This document shows, piece after piece, positions 57,994 through 64,000 of a stretch of DNA of 64,000 nucleotides. The position numbers and the translations under genes are program-made. The notes beneath the pieces are model-generated. The model was not told where the DNA came from and did no database searches. It saw only the letters and a program-made list of their open reading frames with translations. Where the stretch lies: contig CALGMA010000003.1 in NCBI GenBank assembly GCA_937959265.1, positions 114,727 through 178,726 on the forward strand, in the 5' to 3' direction. Within the stretch, counting starts at the first letter, position 1; each line of letters starts with the position of its first letter. The DNA comes from an uncultured Anaerolineae bacterium. GTDB lineage: Bacteria > Chloroflexota > Anaerolineae > J036 > Brachytrichaceae.

Positions 57994-59421
57994 ATGTCCA
58001 CTATAACCGTCCCGGAAGGCAACCCGATCACCCCCGACCTCATCGAGACGCGCGCGCCTTCGAAACTTCCCGCGGGACATAGCGTCTCGCCCGATCACAA
58101 CCTGACGCCACAGACCATGTGTCCGGCCTTCGGCAGCCTGCGCGTGCTCACCCGAATTGACGGCGTGCAGACGGCGATGGTGACCGATACCGGCTGTTTG
58201 TATGGGTTGACTTTCGTCACGCACTTCTACGCCGCGCGCAAGAGCATCGCTGCGCCCGCGTTCGGCACGAAAGAATTGGTGGCCGGCAACGTCGCCGAGG
58301 CGGCGATCGCTTCGTGCATCGAGGCGAGCAAAATGCCCGGCACCAAGCTGGTGGCGGCCATCTCGCTGTGCGTGGCCGAGACCGCCGGCCTGACCGAAGA
58401 GATGTTGCCCAAGCAGATCAACGGCGTGGATGTGATCCTCGTTCGGGTGCCGGCCTATGCCATCCACTCGCATCCGGAGGCAAAAGATGTCGCCATCAAT
58501 GCCCTCCTCAAGCGATACGCGCCGGCCCAAGCAGAGGTCGCGGAAGACGGCGTGGAGCGGCCGCTGACTTACGATGGCAGCAACGAGGAGGAAGAGGCGC
58601 TGCGCCGGAAGGTCATCATGCTTGGCGAGGTCTTTCCGGCCGACCCGATCTCGGTGGACGCCGTGCTCAAGCGGCTGGGCAGCGGGCTGGCAGCGACGTT
58701 GCCCTCGCGCAACCTCGATGACTACAAACTGGCGCGTCGCGTCGGCGCGATTGCTGCCGTGCATCCGTTCTATGGCGGTAGCGTCGCCACGTTGCGCGCC
58801 GCCGGCGTGCCGATCATCAGCGGCGCGCCGGTCGGCCCAGAGGCGAGCTACAACTGGATCAAAGCCATCGCCGCAGCGCTCAAGCTCGACGCCGACCTGG
58901 CCGAACGAGTCGCCGCCGAAGAGCGCGACAAGTGCAAGGCCGTGATCAACCAGTTCTCGCTCAACGGCCGGGTGATGGTGTGCGGCTATGAGGGCAATGA
59001 ATTGCTCTACGCGCGCCTGCTGGTGGAAGCCGGCGCCGAAGTGCCTTACATCAGCACCAGCATTCAAAAATCGCTCTACACCGCTGCCGACGAGGCATGG
59101 CTGAAAGCGCGCGGCACGCGCGAGATCGTCTATCAAAAAACATTGGAGCAAGACGTGCGCGCGCTTGACCGCTACAAGCCCGATCTGGTGCTCGGCACCA
59201 CGCCGCTCAGCGCCGAAGCAAAACAACGCGGCATCCCCGGCATGTACTACACCAACATGCTCAGCGTGCGTCCGCTCTTCCTCAGCGCGGGCCTGGCCGG
59301 CACCATCCAACTCATTCGCGATGCGCTCGAACGCGCCCCGCGCTATGCGTGGATGCGCGAGTTCTTTGAAGGCCCGCGCCCGCCCGAGTCTGCGCCTGCG
59401 CCGATCAACACGATGGACTAG
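57994..59421 (+). CDS. bchY: Chlorophyllide a reductase subunit BchY
   Basis: A 475-residue NifD-like subunit of the nitrogenase-type reductase for ring B (C7=C8). MCPAFGSLRVLTRIDGVQTA (Cys about 46) and MVTDTGCLYGLTFVTHFYAA (Cys about 69) supply cluster ligands, with VAISLCVAETAGLTEEML (Cys about 130) a third candidate. KVIMLGEVFPADPISVDAVL and GGSVATLRAAGVPIISGAPV are BchY family segments. GAGAGGAGG precedes the ATG. It is separated from bchZ by 32 bases. Confidence 0.95.
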   Translation: MSTITVPEGNPITPDLIETRAPSKLPAGHSVSPDHNLTPQTMCPAFGSLRVLTRIDGVQTAMVTDTGCLYGLTFVTHFYAARKSIAAPAFGTKELVAGNVAEAAIASCIEASKMPGTKLVAAISLCVAETAGLTEEMLPKQINGVDVILVRVPAYAIHSHPEAKDVAINALLKRYAPAQAEVAEDGVERPLTYDGSNEEEEALRRKVIMLGEVFPADPISVDAVLKRLGSGLAATLPSRNLDDYKLARRVGAIAAVHPFYGGSVATLRAAGVPIISGAPVGPEASYNWIKAIAAALKLDADLAERVAAEERDKCKAVINQFSLNGRVMVCGYEGNELLYARLLVEAGAEVPYISTSIQKSLYTAADEAWLKARGTREIVYQKTLEQDVRALDRYKPDLVLGTTPLSAEAKQRGIPGMYYTNMLSVRPLFLSAGLAGTIQLIRDALERAPRYAWMREFFEGPRPPESAPAPINTMD

Positions 59422-59453
59422 CCCTACTTCCTGGCGTGTAACCTGCAACTGCT

Positions 59454-60995
59454 ATGACCGACTCGAATGACCTGACCAATCGCGCGCCGGCCGCCGACGA
59501 GTCGCGCGCGCCCATCGAGCTTATCCGCGACCTGGAAAGCACCAGCGGCTATTGGGCCGCGGTGTGGACGATGTGCACCCTGCCCGACGTGCATCTCGTT
59601 TGCGACGCACCCATCGGTTGCTTCAACCTCGTCGCTACGGCCGTGCCCGATTACACCGATGCCATCCCGCACATCCACAACATCACGCCCAGCGTGATGC
59701 GCGAGCAAGAGGTGACCATGCTCGGCACAGCCGGCGCTGTGCGCCGAGCCGTTGAAGCGCTGCGTCAGCTTCATCCAGATAAAACGCTCATCGTGGTCAG
59801 CACCGCCGAGAGCGAGATGATCTCGTCGGATCACAGCGACTGGCTGGGCAAGCTCGATCCGCCCGTGCCGTTCTTCTGGAGTCAGTCGCTAGAGGGCGAC
59901 GAGTGGGAAGGCCGCGACCGCGCGCTGCTTTGGCTGTGGAATCGCTTTGGGCGTGAGCGCGCTGCGCCGCTATCGGCGGACGACGCGCAAACGGTCAACA
60001 TCATCGGCCCGACCTATGGCTGCTTCAATTCGCCCTCCGACCTGCATGAGGTCAAGCGGTTGATCGAAGGCGCCGGCGGCAAGGTGAACTTGGTCTATCC
60101 GTTCGAGGCGACCTTGAAGGACACGCCGCGCCTGTCGCGCGGCGCAGTGAACGTGGTGATGTACCGCGAGTTTGGCGAGGCGCTGGCCAAGGAGCTGGGC
60201 AGACCGTATCTCTTCGCGCCAATGGGCATCCGCGAGACGACGGAGTTCATCCGGCAGCTTGGCGATTTGCTCGGCACGCGGGCGCAGGCCGATGCGTTCA
60301 TCGCCCGCGAGAAGCAGACCACGCTCGCGCCGCTGTGGGACCTCTGGCGCGGTCCGCAGGGCGACTGGTTCCCCACCACTGAGTTCGCCGTCGTGGCCGG
60401 CCGCAGCTACACCGAGGGCCTGGTGCGCCTCTTGGCCGACGAGCTGGGCATGAAACTGCACTTTGCCAGCGGCCGGCCGCGTCGCCCCGGCGAGATGGAC
60501 AACATCCAAATCCGCGAGACGCTGCACAAGAAGCAGCCGGCCTTTTTGTTCGGCAGCTTGAACGAGAAGATCTACCTGACCGAGGCGCAGGCCAAAGCCA
60601 CTCACTTCATCCCCGCTGCGTTCCCCGGCGCGGTGGTGCGCCGCGCGCTGGGCACCCCTTTCATGGGCTATAGCGGCGTCGTCTACATCGTGCAAGAGAT
60701 GGTGAACCGCTATTACGACCTGGTGTTCAACTTCCTGCCTTTCGACAACGTGGCTGCCGCCGGCCAGCCAAAAGAGGTGGCCAACCCGCTGACGGCGGCG
60801 AGCCGGCTGGTGTGGAGCGAGGCGGCGCGCGCGCAGCTCGACCGGCGCCTCGAGGGCATCCCGTGGATCAGCCGCATCAGCGCCAGCCGCGAGCTGCGCG
60901 CGCAGGTCGAGGTGTATGCCGTCAGGCACAACCTGCGCGAAGTCACGCCGGACACCGTAGAGCAAGCATTGGCGGCAACAGCCGCGCAGAGGTGA
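59454..60995 (+). CDS. bchZ: Chlorophyllide a reductase subunit BchZ
   Basis: A 513-residue NifK-like subunit completing the (BchYZ)2 catalytic tetramer. STSGYWAAVWTMCTLPDVHL, VCDAPIGCFNLVATAVPDYT (cluster Cys region, about 48-67), HIHNITPSVMREQEVTMLGT and NIIGPTYGCFNSPSDLHEVK (about 182-201) are diagnostic. FIPAAFPGAVVRRALGTPFM, GYSGVVYIVQEMVNRYYDLV and IPWISRISASRELRAQVEVY close the protein. It is normal length and ends 8 bases before the ICMT-family gene, so the downstream genes are probably in the same transcript. Confidence 0.95.
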   Translation: MTDSNDLTNRAPAADESRAPIELIRDLESTSGYWAAVWTMCTLPDVHLVCDAPIGCFNLVATAVPDYTDAIPHIHNITPSVMREQEVTMLGTAGAVRRAVEALRQLHPDKTLIVVSTAESEMISSDHSDWLGKLDPPVPFFWSQSLEGDEWEGRDRALLWLWNRFGRERAAPLSADDAQTVNIIGPTYGCFNSPSDLHEVKRLIEGAGGKVNLVYPFEATLKDTPRLSRGAVNVVMYREFGEALAKELGRPYLFAPMGIRETTEFIRQLGDLLGTRAQADAFIAREKQTTLAPLWDLWRGPQGDWFPTTEFAVVAGRSYTEGLVRLLADELGMKLHFASGRPRRPGEMDNIQIRETLHKKQPAFLFGSLNEKIYLTEAQAKATHFIPAAFPGAVVRRALGTPFMGYSGVVYIVQEMVNRYYDLVFNFLPFDNVAAAGQPKEVANPLTAASRLVWSEAARAQLDRRLEGIPWISRISASRELRAQVEVYAVRHNLREVTPDTVEQALAATAAQR

Positions 60996-61003
60996 GCTAA
61001 GCC

Positions 61004-61621
61004 ATGTCGGGCGATCCTATCTACGCCTATTTCATCGGCCCTGATGGGGTCTTCCCGTCGGCATGGCTGGCCGCCCTGTTTGCGCTGATGCAGTTCGGCT
61101 TTATGGCCACCGAATCGCGGCGCAGGCGGACAGCCGGCGTTGCTGCGTCGCGCGCGCGGGGCCTATTTCCGCCTTTGTGGTTGGCGCTGCTCATTGGACT
61201 CATCGCGCGTTTGACGTGCGGCTTTCTGAAGATCGGCGTCTTTCGCGGGGAGATGCGCGACGCCGTCGTATGGATTGGCGCGTTCATGACGGCGCTGGGA
61301 TGGGGGACGCGCCTGTGGGCGCAGCGCGCGCTAGGGGGCTACTTTGTGGGCGAGGTGGTCGTGCAGCCGGGTCATGCGGTGGTGCGCGACGGCCCGTATC
61401 GCTGGGTGCGCCATCCGGCCTACACCGGCGGCTTTTTGAGCAGCGTCGGTTTTGCCCTGATGCTGAGCACATGGCTAGGGGCGCTCATCAGCGCGGTCAT
61501 GCTCATTTGGGCATATGCGGTGCGCGTGCCGCGCGAAGAAGCGCTGCTCGTGCGCGAATTGGGCGAGGCATATCGCGATTACATGGCGCGCACCAGGCGT
61601 TTTGTGCCGTTTGTGTTTTGA
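61004..61621 (+). CDS. Isoprenylcysteine carboxyl methyltransferase (ICMT/PEMT)-family protein
   Basis: A 205-residue membrane methyltransferase with about five helices. The C-terminal SAM-binding motif of ICMT-like enzymes is clear: GPYRWVRHPAYTGGFLSSVG (about 127-146), then RVPREEALLVRELGEAYRDY and MARTRRFVPFVF. Bacterial members methylate small lipophilic acceptors. In this setting a porphyrin, carotenoid or quinone acceptor is conceivable (inference). It begins 8 bases after the bchZ stop and lies 24 bases before the DUF169 gene, a clear operon arrangement. Confidence 0.85.
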   Translation: MSGDPIYAYFIGPDGVFPSAWLAALFALMQFGFMATESRRRRTAGVAASRARGLFPPLWLALLIGLIARLTCGFLKIGVFRGEMRDAVVWIGAFMTALGWGTRLWAQRALGGYFVGEVVVQPGHAVVRDGPYRWVRHPAYTGGFLSSVGFALMLSTWLGALISAVMLIWAYAVRVPREEALLVRELGEAYRDYMARTRRFVPFVF

Positions 61622-61645
61622 GTTCGACGGAGCAGCCGACAGAAT

Positions 61646-62401
61646 ATGAACCTGCGCGAATGGCGTTCCCTCTCCGCCGGCCGGCCGGTAGACCGCGCCC
61701 GGCTGTACGATCTCTTGATGAACCAAGTGCGGCTCAAGCGCGAGCCGGTAGCAGTAACCTACTGCGACAGCGTGACGCCGCCCGGCTACCGGCCGGCGCG
61801 CGTGCCCGTGTGCAGCATTCTGCATCACGCCGAGCAGGGCAAGAAGATCTACGTGGATGCGCAGCAGCACGATTGCTACGTCGGCCAATATCACCTCGGC
61901 TTTTTGCCGCATGAGGAAGCCGGCAGCCTGATCTGCGATGGCGAATATCTGACCATGGCGCAGGGCTTCTTCACGCCCATCGCCGCCAAGCGCAACAAGC
62001 AGCAGAGCTACACGCTGCCGGTTGGGGCAATTGCCGCCATTGCCGCTGCGCCGTTGCGCGACCTCGACGCGGACGTGCCGATGGACTTATTGTGCATCAT
62101 CACCGACGCGCAGCGCGCCATGCAGATTGCCGGCGCAGCCAGCGTGCGCGAGGGGACGTTGCCCCACGGCGAGTTGGGGCCGTCGTCGTGCTCGTCGCTG
62201 TTCGCCGCGCCGTGGCACACGCAGAACACGGTGTTCGCCCTGGGCGAGGGTGGGGGACGCGGCTTCAATCAGGTTGCATCGTCCGAAATGTTCGTCGTGC
62301 TGCCTGCGCATCACGTGCCCTACGTCATCGAGATGTTCGAGAACTTCTGGTTCAAACCCGATGAGATGCGCCGGCTGATGTTCCCCAGCCATGCCTCTTG
62401 A
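61646..62401 (+). CDS. DUF169 protein
   Basis: A 251-residue soluble protein of the DUF169 family, whose biochemical role is unknown. VRLKREPVAVTYCDSVTPPG near residue 30, VPVCSILHHAEQGKKIYVDA with a conserved Cys, HDCYVGQYHLGF (Cys-x-x-Gly, about 73), SSCSSLFAAPWHTQNTVFAL and EGGGRGFNQVASSEMFVVLP are recognisable family blocks. Conserved cysteines hint at metal or cluster binding. Being directly downstream of the reductase genes suggests a supporting role in pigment synthesis or redox supply, which is inferred only from position. Confidence 0.85.
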   Translation: MNLREWRSLSAGRPVDRARLYDLLMNQVRLKREPVAVTYCDSVTPPGYRPARVPVCSILHHAEQGKKIYVDAQQHDCYVGQYHLGFLPHEEAGSLICDGEYLTMAQGFFTPIAAKRNKQQSYTLPVGAIAAIAAAPLRDLDADVPMDLLCIITDAQRAMQIAGAASVREGTLPHGELGPSSCSSLFAAPWHTQNTVFALGEGGGRGFNQVASSEMFVVLPAHHVPYVIEMFENFWFKPDEMRRLMFPSHAS

Positions 62402-62424
62402 CTCTCACCCTACCTGAGACCGCA
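62402..62424. repeat. 23-nt dispersed repeat, copy 2
   Basis: CTCTCACCCTACCTGAGACC followed by GCA differs by one base from the copy at 4430-4452. It begins at the stop codon region of the DUF169 gene and ends 38 bases before the next ATG. TCTCA and TGAGA again form inverted half-sites. Confidence 0.55.
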
Positions 62425-62462
62425 TGATCTCCGCCAGCAGATTCAGTTGGAGGAAGATCACG

Positions 62463-63467
62463 ATGGTCATTGCAAAACGATCGGCGCAAACGCTGTTCCC
62501 AAATTCGTCTTTCGTTCGGGGCGCCTGGCAATTCAGCCCCATGCTCACGGTGATGACCGGCGCGAACGTGTTGTTCTTCGCGCTCGCGGTCATCGGCCTC
62601 ATCTTCGACCCTCGCCTGATTCTGAACGCGCCGAATTGGGCCAAGACGCTCAAGTTCTCGGCCTCGGTGTTCATCTATGGCGTCACGTTGTTGTGGATGT
62701 TGTCGTTCGTCAGGCGCCGGGTGCGTGCGGCCAAAGTGATCGCCTTGGCCACCGGCGCCATCCTGCTGTTCGAGATGGGGTTGATCATCCTGCAAGCCGT
62801 GCGCGGCGCGGCGGTGCACTACAACCAGAGCACGCCGTTCGACACGCTGGTGTGGCGCGTCATGTCGGTCACGATCTTCGTCGTTTATGCGTTCAACATC
62901 GCCGGCGCTGTGCTGATCGCGCGCGAGCGCTTCGCTCATCCGACGCTCGGCCTGGGCGTCAAGCTCGGCATCGGCATGGCCATGATCGGCATCGGCTTGG
63001 GCGGATTGATGACTGCGCCGACGCCGGCCCAGCTCGCCGTGCTGCAAAGCGGCGGCCAGCTCGACTACCTCGGCGCGCACAACGTCGGTGCATTGGTGGA
63101 CGGCGAGACGCGCATGCTGCCCATCCTGGGTTGGAACATGGATGGCGGCGACCTGCGCATCCCGCATTTCGTTGGCATCCACGGCGCGCAGTTCATCCCC
63201 TTCATCGCAGCTGTGGCGATGGCGCTCGGCGCGCGCGGCCTGGGCGTGAATCGCCAGCGCGCGCTGGTGTGGACCGGCGCGGCGTTCTACTTCGGCCTGA
63301 CCATGCTGGTGACGTGGCAAGCGCTGCGAAACGAGAGCATCGTCGCGCCGAGCATGATGACCTTGATCGTTGCAGCGGGTTTGGCGGCAGCGACAGCCGT
63401 CGCGGCGCTTCTCGCTGCTGCGCCGCCGGCTCATCGGATGGCGAGGGCCGTGTGGTTCGGCCAGTAG
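62463..63467 (+). CDS. Uncharacterised polytopic membrane protein, downstream of bchZ group
   Basis: A 334-residue protein from ATG 62463, chosen over an upstream in-frame codon because GGAGGAAG lies 7 bases before it. About eight to nine helices include MLTVMTGANVLFFALAVIGL, SASVFIYGVTLLWMLSFVRR, VIALATGAILLFEMGLIILQ, MIGIGLGGLMTAPTPAQLAV and TALVTWQ-type segments (FYFGLTMLVTWQAL). WNMDGGDLRIPHFVGIHGAQ (about 225-244) has a His pair that could bind heme, metal or pigment. No family was recognised. Confidence 0.75.
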   Translation: MVIAKRSAQTLFPNSSFVRGAWQFSPMLTVMTGANVLFFALAVIGLIFDPRLILNAPNWAKTLKFSASVFIYGVTLLWMLSFVRRRVRAAKVIALATGAILLFEMGLIILQAVRGAAVHYNQSTPFDTLVWRVMSVTIFVVYAFNIAGAVLIARERFAHPTLGLGVKLGIGMAMIGIGLGGLMTAPTPAQLAVLQSGGQLDYLGAHNVGALVDGETRMLPILGWNMDGGDLRIPHFVGIHGAQFIPFIAAVAMALGARGLGVNRQRALVWTGAAFYFGLTMLVTWQALRNESIVAPSMMTLIVAAGLAAATAVAALLAAAPPAHRMARAVWFGQ

Positions 63468-63507
63468 ACCTGCCCTACACGCGATCGCACCCTGTTGACA
63501 AGGAGAG

Positions 63508-64000
63508 ATGATGAACTCGCAACTGTTGTTCGGTTTTCAAGTGGTCATGAGCTTGATCGTGTTCGGGCTGGTCGCAAGATGGTATCTGCGGCCCGCTCTG
63601 GCCGAAGTGACCGTCGTGCAGGCGCTCACGCCGCTGCTATTGTTTCACGCCACACGCTACGTCGGCGCCACCTTCCTCACGCCAGCGGTGATTGATCCCG
63701 ATGCGCCCACCGCTTTCACCGTCCCCGGGGCGGTGGGCGATCTGCTGACCGTATTGCTGGCGCTCGTCGCGCTCTGGGCGCTGCGGCGCGGTTCGCGATT
63801 GACGCTGCCGTTGCTGTGGGCCTTCAACATCGTGGGCACGCTGGATTTCATCAACGCGTTCTATCTGGGAATCAGCCTGGACTTGACCAGCTACCGATTG
63901 GGTGCGACGTGGTTCATCCCGACGGTGCTCGTGCCTGCCTACTTCATCGTTCACATTCTGATCTTCGAGATTCTGATCCGCCGATCGAGTGAGCTGCCGC
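63508..64000 (+). CDS. Uncharacterised membrane protein, C-terminus beyond the right edge
   Basis: An open frame of 164 codons starting at ATG 63508 (or 63511) after AAGGAGAG runs without a stop to the right edge. It begins MMNSQLLFGFQVVMSLIVFG and has at least four hydrophobic helices, for example LLFHATRYVGATFLTPAVID, VGDLLTVLLALVALWALRRG and LWAFNIVGTLDFINAFYLGI, with VLVPAYFIVHILIFEILIRR near the end. The family is unknown. It follows the 62463 gene by 40 bases and is probably its operon partner. Confidence 0.7.
   Translation, partial: MMNSQLLFGFQVVMSLIVFGLVARWYLRPALAEVTVVQALTPLLLFHATRYVGATFLTPAVIDPDAPTAFTVPGAVGDLLTVLLALVALWALRRGSRLTLPLLWAFNIVGTLDFINAFYLGISLDLTSYRLGATWFIPTVLVPAYFIVHILIFEILIRRSSELP

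Overview
This 64-kb, high-GC window most likely comes from an anoxygenic phototroph of the phylum Chloroflexota, possibly an Anaerolineae-type lineage (inference; there is no rRNA here to prove it). The basis is a long plus-strand bacteriochlorophyll cluster from about 43.2 kb to the right edge, in a genome otherwise rich in families common in that phylum: secreted DNRLRE-type proteins, large polytopic GT39-like proteins, sugar ABC transporters and SGGGYTL-repeat proteins. No tRNA, rRNA, insertion sequence or CRISPR array was recognised.

Layout. 1-13.5 kb is ordinary chromosome: an edge-truncated membrane-anchored protein, a GAF-GAF-PP2C phosphatase, two eroded genes (a luciferase-like oxidoreductase with a frameshift and truncation, and a DUF4188 gene with an internal deletion), an MBL hydrolase, a MerR regulator, a fatty-acid hydroxylase, a NYN nuclease-like protein, a PPOX-type protein, a sugar-acid dehydratase / unknown / RraA-like trio, and ftsY. 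13.6-15.5 kb looks like a small relic integron: the wreck of an integron-type tyrosine recombinase on the minus strand, an attI-like core site, then two plus-strand cassettes (DUF4160+DUF2442, and a dienelactone-hydrolase-like protein), each closed by an attC-like site.

15.7-23.5 kb is a respiratory molybdoenzyme module (PhnD-like remnant, sensor kinase, NarL-type regulator, 4Fe-4S subunit, NrfD anchor, catalytic subunit, TorD chaperone, cytochrome c). It shows several lesions: an internal deletion in the binding protein, a frameshift in the kinase, a half-length NrfD and a Cys-to-Thr change at the FS0 cluster site. 23.6-35.4 kb holds a CPBP protease, a double-FtsX permease, a DNRLRE protein, a sugar isomerase, a GT39-like protein, an SDR and a FtsW/RodA-transpeptidase fusion whose transpeptidase motifs are lost. 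36-42.6 kb is a sugar-uptake locus (LacI regulator, binding protein, two permeases, divergent FGGY kinase) with well-formed LacI-type operators.

43.2-64 kb is the photosynthesis cluster: pucC-like transporter, bchF, bchI, bchD, a methyltransferase, a second pucC/lhaA-like transporter, bchH, bchC, a four-helix-bundle gene, bchX, an unknown membrane protein, bchY, bchZ, an ICMT-family methyltransferase, a DUF169 protein and two membrane proteins, the last running off the edge. Together these supply Mg chelatase (BchHID) and the conversion of chlorophyllide a to bacteriochlorophyllide a (BchF hydration, BchXYZ ring-B reduction, BchC oxidation). Reaction-centre, light-harvesting, carotenoid, bchLNB, bchG and bchP genes are not in the window. 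The most unusual structure is the pair of inverted octamer-repeat arrays bracketing the four-helix-bundle gene between bchC and bchX, with a related array between bchI and bchD. BchX also carries a C-terminal extension resembling the FtsQ/DivIB C-terminal domain.
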